Origin: Methylotenera mobilis 13
Lineage (GTDB): Bacteria; Pseudomonadota; Gammaproteobacteria; Burkholderiales; Methylophilaceae
Assembly: GCF_000384255.1 (NCBI RefSeq)
Contig: NZ_KB913035.1
Span: forward strand, 248,001 to 312,000
Reading direction: 5' to 3'
DNA length: 64,000 bases
The position numbers and the translations under genes are program-made. How positions within the stretch are numbered: the first letter of the stretch is position 1; each line of letters begins with the position of its first letter. The notes beneath the pieces were generated by a model. The model was given only the letters and a program-made list of their open reading frames with translations. It was not told the DNA's origin and did no database searches. Shown piece by piece: positions 8,453 to 18,100 of this stretch.

Positions 8453-8468
8453 AGCAATCGGCATGCCA
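8453..8468 (-). promoter_or_regulatory. Sigma-54 (-24/-12) promoter of the fap operon
   Basis: On the minus strand the site reads TGGCATGCCGATTGCT, against the consensus TGGCACG-N4-TTGCW; the GG and GC doublets have the required spacing. The predicted start is near 8443, about 55 nt before the first operon gene. It lies in the 389-bp gap 8389-8777 just downstream of a sigma-54 activator gene, which supports local regulation. The rest of that gap is AT-rich, has no gene, and should contain the activator sites; no clear palindrome was found. Confidence 0.85.
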
Positions 8469-8777
8469 ACATTGTAACTATATGTTTATATTGAACTTTA
8501 TATGAAATTTAGAAGTCACAGTCGGATTGTGTTTGTATCGAACTTGTGACAGGTCTCGTGTGGTATTTTTTTATCTTATTGAATTTAATGGATAAATTAA
8601 TTTTCAAAAAGTGTATCAAAATTGCAACAGTGCTCTATTAGAAAAGCAGTGTGTTATTCTGAATGCTGAAAGTGGAAGGCTTAATCAAGCACATTGAATA
8701 AAAAGAAGATGAGTAAAAGTGGCAAGTCAATTGCAGATAAATGAAAGATGGTCACCATCAGTACTAGGGACTATCTC

Positions 8778-10142
8778 TCAGATTTTAGGCATCAAGTCGT
8801 ACTTTTCCATTAATCGATATAAAGTCGCACGGGATACACCAAGCATGCGGGATGCAAGTGTAAGGTTGTTATTATTTTTATGTAAGGCATTGCGGATGGC
8901 TTCCATTTCTGCCGTACTTCTGGCAGATTCAAGTGTTGTTATTTGGCGTTCACCATTACGACGGTCAAGGTCTAAATCTTCTGGGGTGATTAGACGCCTT
9001 TCACACATCACCATCGCGCGCCTCACCCTGCTGATAAGCTCTCGTACATTACCTGGCCACGCGTAGTGGTTCATTAGCTGCAATGCAGATGGCGAAAATC
9101 CTTTGACGTTGCGCCTTTTTTCGTTAAAGAACTTATCAAAAAAGTATTTGGCAAGCACTTCGATATCACCTTCCCTATCACGTAGCGCCGGCGTTTTAAT
9201 TTTCAGTACATTGAGTCGATAATAAAGGTCCTCACGGAACTTTCCGTTTTTCACAGCGGCTTCTAAATCAATATGCGTAGCAGCGAGTACCCGCACATCA
9301 ACATGAGTTTTCTCTGTACTGCCTAAGCGCTCAATGGTTTTTTCTTGCAAAAAACGCAAAAGATTTACTTGCAACTCTAGTGGTAAATCACCAATTTCAT
9401 CTAGAAAGATAGTGCCACCTGCCGCCGCCTCAATGCGCCCGATTTTGCGTTGGCTGGCACCAGTAAACGCACCTTTTTCATGGCCAAATAGCTCTGATTG
9501 AATCAATCCGCTAGGTAATGAGCCACAATTAACAGCAACAAAAGGTTTGTGATGCCGGGTGGAGCGCTCATGTAGCGCCAGCGCGGCAAGTTCTTTACCT
9601 GTGCCACTTTCACCAGTAATCAACACGGGCGCGTCTACGCTGGCAACTTTACGTATATTTTTAAATAAATCCAACATCTGTGGGCTGGCACCAACCATTT
9701 CATCTTCACTGGGTTGCAATTGACCAGTGGCTGGGTTGTCGCGCTTCATGGATGCCATGCCTTCAGCATGCCCAAGTGTCACCAGTAGCTTGTCAGCCTC
9801 AGGGGGGAGCGTATGAAAATCATAAAAAGATTCGCTAATAATTTGTTTGATATGGTGATTATTCATTGCCTTTTTGGGGATGAGCGCAACCCACTCTACC
9901 TGATCTACATTTCTGAAAAAATTTTCAATAGGCACTGGCAAGCGCCCATTTGAATCATCAAACTGGGCAATAGCTACGCGCGGGGAATACTTGAGTAGTG
10001 CATTTTGAGCGCTCGGCACGTCTTCTACTAACTGTACATTCCAGCCAGCGCTATTGATTTCACCCACCAGTATTGGCATAGGTGGTGTACATGAGGCATT
10101 AAAATAAAGAAGGTTCCGGTATTCAATATTATGATTATGCAT
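8778..10142 (-). CDS. Sigma-54-dependent transcriptional activator, probable fap operon regulator
   Basis: 454 residues. The N-terminal ~130 residues look like a degenerate receiver: the usual acidic pair at the end of strand 1 is absent (LLYFNAS), though an FDDSN segment occurs near residue 60. The central AAA+ domain has Walker A GESGTGKE, the sigma-54 contact loop GAFTGA, and the [14 protein letters not shown]alker B. The C-terminus is a Fis-type helix-turn-helix ([20 protein letters not shown]). This plan resembles VpsR-type biofilm regulators, some of which bind cyclic di-GMP rather than being phosphorylated; that mode is inference. Its gene directly precedes the sigma-54 promoter of the fap operon. 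Confidence 0.88.
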   Translation of the reverse strand: MHNHNIEYRNLLYFNASCTPPMPILVGEINSAGWNVQLVEDVPSAQNALLKYSPRVAIAQFDDSNGRLPVPIENFFRNVDQVEWVALIPKKAMNNHHIKQIISESFYDFHTLPPEADKLLVTLGHAEGMASMKRDNPATGQLQPSEDEMVGASPQMLDLFKNIRKVASVDAPVLITGESGTGKELAALALHERSTRHHKPFVAVNCGSLPSGLIQSELFGHEKGAFTGASQRKIGRIEAAAGGTIFLDEIGDLPLELQVNLLRFLQEKTIERLGSTEKTHVDVRVLAATHIDLEAAVKNGKFREDLYYRLNVLKIKTPALRDREGDIEVLAKYFFDKFFNEKRRNVKGFSPSALQLMNHYAWPGNVRELISRVRRAMVMCERRLITPEDLDLDRRNGERQITTLESARSTAEMEAIRNALHKNNNNLTLASRMLGVSRATLYRLMEKYDLMPKI

Positions 10143-10352
10143 GCTTGGATTCCCGTTTTGCTTCTTAAAGGCAGCGCCACGGTTTAATCAATATCAGACA
10201 TATTTAATGGTGATAATGAAGCATAGGCTACCTCTAGCGAAATTTCACAACAGAACCGAATGATATATGGATTATCTTGCTTTGAAACTAAGGGCAACAC
10301 CTTAGTCTGTTAGGGTTATTCTATAAGCTGTTGTTTTGACTGGCTTTAGTTG

Positions 10353-10390
10353 CTCAGTAACTGCTGACACTAAAGCTAGCAGTTACTGAG
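10353..10390 (-). terminator. 13-bp perfect hairpin downstream of fapF
   Basis: Arms 10353-10365 and 10378-10390 pair perfectly around a 12-nt loop, about 20 nt past the fapF stop on the minus strand. No U-run follows, so it may stabilise the 3' end or attenuate rather than terminate. The remaining 10143-10352 gap leads into the regulator gene and shows no other feature. Confidence 0.55.
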
Positions 10391-10410
10391 TGCCATATCG
10401 TCAGGCTACC

Positions 10411-11706
10411 TTAGAAGTTGTATGGAAACTTCATGCCTACTGTCACATCAGGTGCATCAGGTGTTACGCCCACACCAACATTCGCTACCATTGAAAGGTG
10501 GTCTGTCATTGCGTAAGTCACACCAAAATTAAGCGAACCTGCACTTGAGTCGCTACCAACGACACTAGTCCAACTCTGCCCATCAGCTTTAATTCTAGAT
10601 TTTTGTGTAAAGCGGTGTGCATAAGACATGCTCATACTCATGCGTTCGTTCAGTGCAAAAGCTAAACCGCCACCTAATTGATAGGCGTCTCCTAAGTCAA
10701 TTTCGCCGGAAGTTCTGGTGTTTGGTTGGCCGCTAATATCGTCAAATTTTCGGGTGAAGTTATGAGCATAACTAACATTGGCAAACAGAATGGCAGGATC
10801 TATGGTTTTAACGAAAGTTAGGCCAGAAGATAGTGTCCATACGCCATTGCCGGTAGGAAGATCGTCAGGAACAACCAAGTTGGAGTTGCCGGGGTCTGTT
10901 CTAAGCTTAATGCCGTAAGGGTCTTTGCCAGTTGGCGCTTTTACACGCACGTTCCATACTACATCAGGCGTTGTAGGTGTTTCTGGGAATATACGATAAT
11001 AAGCACCAGCACTTACATCACCTAAGCCAGCATTGCTAATATCTCGCTCACTTAGTGTTGACGCACTGCCACCCGCCGCACCCCCAGACTCATAAGTTGA
11101 GGCGCGATAGAGAAAAGGTAAATTGAGGTCAAATTGAAGGCGATCTGTCACCCCATAGCGACCAGTGAGGTCAAATTGAGTGATGTCTGATTGAATGCGG
11201 TCAAGATTGATGTTGCCAAGAAAAATAGCATCTAGTGCCAAGAAACCTTCTAGTGTCAGTTGACGGCGATCGGTATGACTGTAGCTAACGCCAGCCTCTA
11301 GTGTGAACGTTTTATTGAATAAAGCATTTTGTTCACGATAAACTGCTTCAGCACTACGTGAGGCAGGTGCTTCTTTTATGACTGGTTCATTGGCATCTGA
11401 GGCGGATGCTCGTTCATTACTTGTGCCTGAACTAGTGTCAGTGTCGGCGACCACCATTTTTTTATTAACAGCATGCATCGGTCTTGCTTGGCCTTGTCCA
11501 CTGGATTCAAGTTGCTGTAGCCTTTGTGCCAAAGCTTGTAATGCAGCGCTTTGTGCTTCATAACGATTATTGAGTTCACCTAGCTCTTTGCGTAATTGTT
11601 CTACATCTTTCGTGTCAACAATAGCTTCTCCTGACCAAGCATGTGTTGATAAACAGGCACTTATTGCTAATGTAATAGCGCTTAATTTATATACCCTCAT
11701 GTTCAT
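10411..11706 (-). CDS. fapF: Outer-membrane secretion pore FapF-like
   Basis: About 431 residues. A signal peptide ending near ACLSTHAWS is followed by a coiled coil (about residues 28-65, VEQLRKELGELNNRYEAQSAALQALAQRLQQLE written in two heptad blocks), a Ser/Asp-rich linker, and a beta-barrel with alternating strands ending in an aromatic residue (VGMKFPYNF). Pseudomonas FapF is a trimeric barrel with an N-terminal coiled coil that exports Fap subunits, and the architecture here is the same. I use the ATG at 11704-11706 because a GGAGA ribosome site lies 6-7 nt upstream; a TTG two codons earlier is less likely. It is separated from the other fap genes by the activator gene, unlike in Pseudomonas, where it is last in the operon. 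Confidence 0.85.
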   Translation of the reverse strand: MNMRVYKLSAITLAISACLSTHAWSGEAIVDTKDVEQLRKELGELNNRYEAQSAALQALAQRLQQLESSGQGQARPMHAVNKKMVVADTDTSSGTSNERASASDANEPVIKEAPASRSAEAVYREQNALFNKTFTLEAGVSYSHTDRRQLTLEGFLALDAIFLGNINLDRIQSDITQFDLTGRYGVTDRLQFDLNLPFLYRASTYESGGAAGGSASTLSERDISNAGLGDVSAGAYYRIFPETPTTPDVVWNVRVKAPTGKDPYGIKLRTDPGNSNLVVPDDLPTGNGVWTLSSGLTFVKTIDPAILFANVSYAHNFTRKFDDISGQPNTRTSGEIDLGDAYQLGGGLAFALNERMSMSMSYAHRFTQKSRIKADGQSWTSVVGSDSSAGSLNFGVTYAMTDHLSMVANVGVGVTPDAPDVTVGMKFPYNF

Positions 11707-11799
11707 TATCAATCTCCTGAAAATAAATCATCATCGTTTTTTAGATTGGCGCATCAGAAACAACGATTGCTAAAAAACATAATCAATTGCACTTTTGTT

Positions 11800-11815
11800 A
11801 GCACCATATAAACCA
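11800..11815 (-). promoter_or_regulatory. Possible weak sigma-54 promoter of fapF
   Basis: The minus strand reads TGGTTTATATGGTGCT. The invariant GG and GC doublets have correct spacing, but the -24 box matches poorly. It lies about 95 nt upstream of the fapF start. The whole gap 11713-12073 is otherwise AT-rich and featureless up to the tRNA gene. Confidence 0.35.
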
Positions 11816-12073
11816 CATACACAACAATGTTATATATGCATTATGCGCCAAAATTAAGCTTCATAGTCAATAGTTTATTTTATGGGAACATTAAAATGTT
11901 GCTGTTCGTGTTGAACCTAATATTGTATTCAATAGAAAGAGTTAGCTATTTTAAAAAAATACTTATGCACTAAATTGCCATAACTTGCTTACTAGGTTTA
12001 GTGCATACAGGTTTGGTGGTAAAATAAGCAGGCTGCTAATTACAGCTAGTATCTCATTTAAGTATTTATTTAT

Positions 12074-12147
12074 GCGGGTGTAGTTCAATGGTAGAACGCT
12101 AGCTTCCCAAGCTCGATACGCGGGTTCGATTCCCGTCACCCGCTCCA
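12074..12147 (+). tRNA. tRNA-Gly (anticodon CCC)
   Basis: 74 nt including an encoded CCA end. The acceptor stem GCGGGTG/CACCCGC, D arm GTTC/GAAC, anticodon loop TTCCCAA and T arm CGGG-TTCGATT-CCCG all fold. It closely resembles E. coli tRNA-Gly(CCC). The anticodon stem CTAGC/GCTCG has a T-C mismatch at pair 28-42. It ends 24 bp before thiD. Confidence 0.95.
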
Positions 12148-12171
12148 ACTTTAGCGATTAGCGATAATATT

Positions 12172-13032
12172 ATGGCAAACCAAGCACCCCCGTCAGTTTT
12201 AACATTCGCAGGTACAGACCCAAGTAGTGGTGCTGGGCTACAGGCAGATATACTTACCTTCGCGAGTATCGGCTGTCATCCACTGTCAGTGGTGACTGCA
12301 ATTACTGCGCAAGATACCGTCGGTGTTGATGGTGTCTTAGCCATGGACCCTGATTGGGTTAATGATCAGGCGCGCGCAATTTTAGAGGATGTACAAGTTT
12401 CAGCATTTAAGTTGGGCTTATTAGGTTCGGTCGAAAATATCGCGGTGATTGCGGAAATTATGGCAGATTATCCAGATATTCCTTTGTTAATTGACCCTAT
12501 TTTAACTTCTGGCCGCGGTGATGATTTAAGCAATGATGAAATGATGGAGGCAATGGTCGAGCTGCTGTTTCCACAAGCTACATTAATTACGCCTAATAGT
12601 TTAGAAGCGCGTAGGTTTGCATTTGCTGATGAAACTGAAGAGGTCGGATTAACCTCTTTAGATGAGAGCGCTGCACGATTATTGGCAATGGGTAGTGAGT
12701 ATGTGTTGATTACGGGTACGCATGAACGTACCACTGAAGTGACCAATACACTCTATGGCGAAGACAAGCTGATTAAGGCCTATAAATGGGAGCGTTTGGC
12801 TGGCAGTTACCATGGTTCAGGTTGTACGCTTACCAGTGCAATTGCCGCCTGTATGGCACATGGCCTCAGCATTGAAGATGCGGTGCTAGAAGCACAAGAA
12901 TACACATGGCAAACTCTTAAGAATGGTTTCAGGCCAGGCATGGGTCAGTACATCCCTGACCGTATGTTTTGGGCGCGAGATGAAGAAGACCCAGTCATCA
13001 ATAGTGGCGATGGCAGTGTTAAAACGCACTAG
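12172..13032 (+). CDS. thiD: Hydroxymethylpyrimidine/phosphomethylpyrimidine kinase
   Basis: 286-residue ribokinase-fold enzyme that phosphorylates HMP and HMP-P to HMP-PP in thiamine synthesis. The N-terminal FAGTDPSSGAGLQADI substrate loop and the C-terminal anion-hole motif GSGCTLTSAIAA are visible. The gene follows the tRNA gene and is 12 bp ahead of thiE, so the two probably form an operon with hemL. No TPP riboswitch is visible upstream. It is slightly longer than many ThiD proteins because of a polar C-terminal tail. Confidence 0.95.
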   Translation: MANQAPPSVLTFAGTDPSSGAGLQADILTFASIGCHPLSVVTAITAQDTVGVDGVLAMDPDWVNDQARAILEDVQVSAFKLGLLGSVENIAVIAEIMADYPDIPLLIDPILTSGRGDDLSNDEMMEAMVELLFPQATLITPNSLEARRFAFADETEEVGLTSLDESAARLLAMGSEYVLITGTHERTTEVTNTLYGEDKLIKAYKWERLAGSYHGSGCTLTSAIAACMAHGLSIEDAVLEAQEYTWQTLKNGFRPGMGQYIPDRMFWARDEEDPVINSGDGSVKTH

Positions 13033-13044
13033 ACTCCAATAAGT

Positions 13045-13665
13045 ATGTCGGCAATTAAAGGGCTTTATGCAATTACGCCAGATGAGCAGGATACGGATAT
13101 TCTGCTTGCTAAGGTGGAGGCTGCCTTGCAAGGTGGTATTGGTATTTTGCAGTATCGCAACAAGCTAGCAGACCATAAGCTTAAAACGCAACAAGCCCGT
13201 GCTTTGTTGCCTTTGTGTCGCCACTATCAAGTACCATTTATTATTAATGATTCCATCAAGCTTTGTATGACGTTGGATGCTGATGGTGTGCATTTAGGTG
13301 CTGATGATGGTAATTTGGCCGAAGCTAGGGCTAGATTAGGAAATGGTAAAATTTTAGGTGCATCTTGTTATAACCGTTTTGATTTGGCACTTTCTGCTCA
13401 ACAGTTAGGTGCAGATTATGTGGCGTTTGGTGCGTGCTTTGCTTCGAGTACTAAGCCCAATGCGCCAGTAGCAGGGCTGCATTTATTCACCCATGCGAAA
13501 GCGGAGCTTCATGTTCCTGCCGTGGCCATCGGTGGTATTACCTTAGAAAATGCACCGTTAGCAATAGCTGCAGGTGCAAGTTCAGTGGCAGTCATCAATG
13601 CAATTTTTAATGCGGATGACGTAAAATTAATTTCTCAACAATTTACAAAGCTATTTCAATCATGA
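13045..13665 (+). CDS. thiE: Thiamine-phosphate synthase
   Basis: 206-residue TIM-barrel enzyme that couples HMP-PP with the thiazole phosphate to give thiamine phosphate. Family landmarks include [13 protein letters not shown], the [22 protein letters not shown] loop (split here as PFIINDS and DGVHLGADD), GASCYN, and the phosphate-binding VAIGGIT near the C-terminus. It sits 12 bp after thiD, and its last codons overlap the hemL start by 4 bp, indicating translational coupling. Confidence 0.95.
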   Translation: MSAIKGLYAITPDEQDTDILLAKVEAALQGGIGILQYRNKLADHKLKTQQARALLPLCRHYQVPFIINDSIKLCMTLDADGVHLGADDGNLAEARARLGNGKILGASCYNRFDLALSAQQLGADYVAFGACFASSTKPNAPVAGLHLFTHAKAELHVPAVAIGGITLENAPLAIAAGASSVAVINAIFNADDVKLISQQFTKLFQS

Positions 13666-14951
13666 CATCAGCCAATCAAACCCTTTTTGAAAAATCACAA
13701 CAACTAATTCCTGGGGGTGTCAACTCGCCAGTACGCGCCTTCCGTAGTGTGGGTGGTACGCCAATTTTCTTTAAAAAAGGCTTGGGTTCTAAGTTATGGG
13801 ATGTCGATGGTAAAGAGTACATTGATTACATTAACTCTTGGGGCCCTATGATTGTGGGGCACGCGCATCCTGATGTCATAGGAGCTGTGCAAGCGGTTGC
13901 TGCAAATAGCCTGTCTTTTGGCGCGCCTACGGGCTTAGAGTTAGAGATGGCTGCGTTGATTAATAAGCTGGTGCCGAGCATGGAGCAAGTGCGCTTGGTG
14001 AGCAGTGGTACAGAGGCAACCATGAGTGCGATTCGTGTGGCGCGTGGTTTTACGGGTCGCAATAAGCTTGTGAAGTTTGAGGGTTGTTACCACGGACATT
14101 CAGATGCCTTATTGGTAAAAGCAGGCTCTGGTTTACTCACATTTGGCGAGCCTAGCTCAGCTGGTGTGCCTGCAGAGGTTGCTGCTCACACTTTAACGCT
14201 TGAATATAACAACACACAGCAGTTAAAAGAGTTGTTCGCAAAAGCGGGTGATGAAATCGCTTGTGTCATTATTGAGCCTGTTGTCGGTAATATGAATCTA
14301 GTCGTGCCGCATATGGAGTTCTTGCAAACCTTGCGTGAGCTTTGCACGCAACATGGCGCAGTACTGATTTTTGATGAAGTCATGACTGGTTTCCGTGTGC
14401 ATTTAGGTGGTGCACAGGCCTTATATGGTATCAAGCCAGATATGACGACCTTGGGTAAGGTGATTGGTGGCGGTTTGCCAGTAGGTGCATTTGGTGGACG
14501 TAAAGATATTATGCAATGCTTGGCGCCTTTGGGTGCGGTGTATCAGGCGGGTACATTGTCAGGTAATCCAGTTGCAGTGACGGCTGGCTTAGAAACGCTA
14601 AAGTTGATTCAAGCGCCAGATTTTCATGCAAAACTCACGGCAAAAACTAAAAAGCTGATTGATGGTTTGGTTGCTGCGGCAAAAGAGACGGGTGTTGTAT
14701 TTAGTGCACAAAGTGTTGGCGGCATGTTTGGTTTGTACTTCAGTGAGCAGTGTCCTAGTAGCTTTGCAGAGGTGATGCAGACCAATAAAGAAAATTTCAA
14801 TCAATTCTTCCATAGCATGTTGGATGCCGGTATTTATTTGGGGCCATCCGCCTTTGAAGCGGGCTTCGTGTCAGCAGCGCATACGGATGATGATATTGCC
14901 TTTACATTAGAGGCGGCTAAAAAAGCATTTTTGGCAATTGCTAATCGGTAG
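13662..14951 (+). CDS. hemL: Glutamate-1-semialdehyde 2,1-aminomutase
   Basis: 429-residue PLP enzyme that makes 5-aminolevulinate from glutamate semialdehyde in C5-pathway heme synthesis. Visible landmarks are [11 protein letters not shown] near the N-terminus, [17 protein letters not shown], the [10 protein letters not shown] aspartate motif, and the PLP-lysine segment [15 protein letters not shown]. Length is normal for the family. The start ATG overlaps the thiE stop. An imperfect hairpin at 964-990 nt past 14000 (14964-14990) lies just downstream and may act as a weak terminator. Confidence 0.97.
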   Translation: MTSANQTLFEKSQQLIPGGVNSPVRAFRSVGGTPIFFKKGLGSKLWDVDGKEYIDYINSWGPMIVGHAHPDVIGAVQAVAANSLSFGAPTGLELEMAALINKLVPSMEQVRLVSSGTEATMSAIRVARGFTGRNKLVKFEGCYHGHSDALLVKAGSGLLTFGEPSSAGVPAEVAAHTLTLEYNNTQQLKELFAKAGDEIACVIIEPVVGNMNLVVPHMEFLQTLRELCTQHGAVLIFDEVMTGFRVHLGGAQALYGIKPDMTTLGKVIGGGLPVGAFGGRKDIMQCLAPLGAVYQAGTLSGNPVAVTAGLETLKLIQAPDFHAKLTAKTKKLIDGLVAAAKETGVVFSAQSVGGMFGLYFSEQCPSSFAEVMQTNKENFNQFFHSMLDAGIYLGPSAFEAGFVSAAHTDDDIAFTLEAAKKAFLAIANR

Positions 14952-15059
14952 TAATTGTTATTGATAAGCGCAAAGTTTGCTTTGTGTTATCGGGTTACTT
15001 TCATGGCTTTTTCATAAAAAATATTTATCTTTCGGCTCTATCTTATTGAACTCATAGGT

Positions 15060-15091
15060 ATTTAGCGGTAAACTTGAAGGTTCCGCTAAAT
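15060..15091 (+). promoter_or_regulatory. 9-bp perfect stem-loop in the gltB leader
   Basis: ATTTAGCGG (15060-15068) pairs with CCGCTAAAT (15083-15091) around a 14-nt loop, ending 18 nt before the gltB ATG. No U-run follows, so it is not a terminator of hemL. It could influence ribosome access or bind a protein; this is unproven. Confidence 0.45.
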
Positions 15092-15109
15092 GTTTTGTGA
15101 TTAGATAAT

Positions 15110-18100
15110 ATGGCAACAGATTTAAGTAAGCAAATTGGTTCTGAAAACGCACTGGCTGCACACGATGATGTGGCTTCAGTTAATCCTGATCTGTATTCAG
15201 GACGACCAGCAAAACAAGGTTTATACAGACCTTCTAACGAGCGCGACGCTTGTGGTGTTGGTTTTGTCGCACACATTAAAGGCAAAAAAAGTCACGAGAT
15301 CGTGCAAAAAGGCTTGGAGCTATTAACCAACCTAACGCACCGTGGCGCGACTGGCTATGACCCTAAATTGGGTGATGGTGCGGGTTTGCTCATGCAAATG
15401 CCGGATGCCTTTATGCGCAAAGAGGCTGCGAAGCTCGGTATTGAGTTGCCTGCGGCTGGCCAATATGCGGTAGGTAATGTGTTTTTACCGCAAACTGCAA
15501 AAAATCGCGAAGCCTGTGAAGCGTTGTTTACAACAATCGTTGCTGAAGAAAATCAAACGTTGCTAGGCTGGCGTGATGTGCCAGTAGATAACAGCAATAT
15601 TGCCCAAGCCGCACGTGATGTAGAACCAACCATGCGTCAAGTGTTTATCTCAAGCACAGTTGCAGACCAAAACGTATTTGAGCGTAAATTATTTGTGATT
15701 CGTAAACGCATTGAACATGCGGTGCGTGCACTTGAGTTGCAAGATAATGCAGCGTTCTACATGCCTTCATTGTCATCACGCACTATCGTTTACAAAGGCA
15801 TGTTGCTAGCTAACGAAGTGGGTATTTACTATACAGACCTTAACGATGAAAGCATCGTTTCCGCACTGGCTTTAGTGCATCAACGTTTCTCGACCAATAC
15901 TTTCCCTGCTTGGGATCTAGCGCACCCATTCCGCATGATTGCGCACAACGGTGAAATCAATACCGTACAAGGTAACGTGAACTGGATGGCAGCACGTCAT
16001 GAGGCGATGCGCTCAACCGTGATTGGTGAAGATTTAGAAAAATTATGGCCATTAATCGCTGAAGGTCAATCAGACTCCGCTTGTTTTGATAACTGTCTAG
16101 AATTGTTGGTGGCGGGCGGCTATAGTTTGCCGCATGCCATGATGATGCTGATTCCAGAAGCTTGGTCTGGCAATCCGTTAATGGATGAAGAGCGCCGTGC
16201 ATTCTACGAATATCATGCAGCGTTGATGGAGCCATGGGATGGCCCAGCCGCCGTTGCCTTTACGGATGGCCGTATGGTGGGTGCAACATTAGACCGTAAT
16301 GGTTTACGCCCAGCCCGTTACTTAGTGACTGATGATGACATCGTGATGATGGCATCTGAAATGGGTGTGTTGACATTCCCGCAAGAGAAAATCGTTAAGA
16401 AATGGCGCTTACAACCAGGCAAAATGTTGTTAATCGACATGGAGCAAGGCCGCATCATTGATGATGCTGAGGTGAAGAACCAGCTTGCCACAGCAAAACC
16501 ATATAAACAGTGGATTGAAAAATCACGTTACTTCTTGAGCGACATGCCAAAAGTGGATGGCCATCTAGAGTTAGCTGCTGATCTGCTGGATACGCAGCAA
16601 GCATTTGGTTACACGCAAGAAGATATCAAATTTATCTTGCAGCCAATGATACAAAATGGTGAAGAAGGTTCAGGCTCTATGGGTAACGACGCTGCATTGC
16701 CAGTGTTGTCAGCAAAACCTAAAGTTTTATACAACTACTTCAAACAGTTGTTTGCACAAGTGACTAACCCGCCAATCGACCCAATTCGCGAAGAGTTAGT
16801 GATGTCGCTAATTACATTTATCGGCCCTAAACCTAACTTGTTAGGTGTGGATGAAACAACTCCTCCAATGCGTTTAGAGGCGAGCCAACCTGTATTGATG
16901 TTGGACGAACTGGAGCAATTGAAGGCGATTGCTACATTGACGCAGAACCAATATAAATCATTGGTGCTAGATATTACTTATCCTGCTGTGCAGGGTAAGG
17001 ATGGTATGGCAGCAGCAGTCGCTAGCATTACCAAAGCGGCATCAGATGCCGTTCAAAATGGTTTCAACATTCTGATTTTGTCTGATCGCAATGTAAGCGC
17101 AGATCGCGTAGCAATTCCCGCCCTATTAGCTTGTTCTGCAACGCACGAGCACTTGGTAAAAGCCGGCTTGAGAACCAGCACTGGTTTGGTGGTTGATACT
17201 GGTTCTGCACGTGAAGTACATCACTTTGCGTTATTAGCAGGTTACGGTGCAGAGGCTGTTTGTCCATGGCTTACCTTTGAGACCATTAAAGACATGGCGT
17301 TAGATAGCTACACTGCCAATAAGAACTTTGTAAAAGCAATCAGTAAAGGTTTGTATAAAGTCATGTCTAAAATGGGCATCTCTACTTACCAATCTTACTG
17401 TGGCGCACAGATCTTTGAAGCGATTGGTTTAAATACTGCGTTTGTTGAGCAGTACTTTACTGGCACAGTGACCAATATTGAAGGTATTGGTTTAGATCAA
17501 GTGTCTGAAGAAGCGGTGCGTTTGCATACAGCAGCTTTTGGTACAGATCCAGTGCTAGCAAACAACCTAGACGCTGGTGGTGAGTACGCTTTCCGTGTGC
17601 GTGGTGAAGAGCATACTTGGACGCCTGAATCAGTGTCTAAACTGCAAAATGCAACACGTACTGGCAAATATGATACATACAAAGAGTACGCTAAGTTAAT
17701 TAATGACCAGTCACGTCGTCATATGACGTTGCGCGGTTTGTTTGAGATTAAACCAGCAGGTGCTGCGATTCCTTTAGACACAGTAGAATCTGCTAAAGAA
17801 ATCGTTAAACGGTTTGCTACTGGTGCGATGTCATTGGGTTCTATCTCAACTGAAGCGCATGCAACCTTGGCAATTGCGATGAACCGTATTGGCGGTAAAT
17901 CGAATACTGGTGAAGGTGGTGAAGACGCAAAACGCTTTATTCCTGTGGCCAATGCTTCAACAATGGCAGACGTACTTGGTAGCAAGTTGATTGAGAGTAA
18001 CATCAATCTAAAAGCGGGCGATTCAATGCGCTCTAGCATTAAACAAGTGGCATCTGGCCGCTTTGGTGTGACGGCTGAATACTTGGCGAATGCTGACCAA

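Noticed and set aside
11826-11850. Another sigma-54-like site upstream of fapF
   Set aside because: TGGCGCATAATGCAT has the two doublets 2 bp too close, so sigma-54 would not be expected to use it.
11963-12148. 61-codon ORF on the minus strand
   Set aside because: Mostly antisense to tRNA-Gly; this translation (VTGIEPAYRAWEASVLPLNY) is a well-known false protein arising from tRNA genes.
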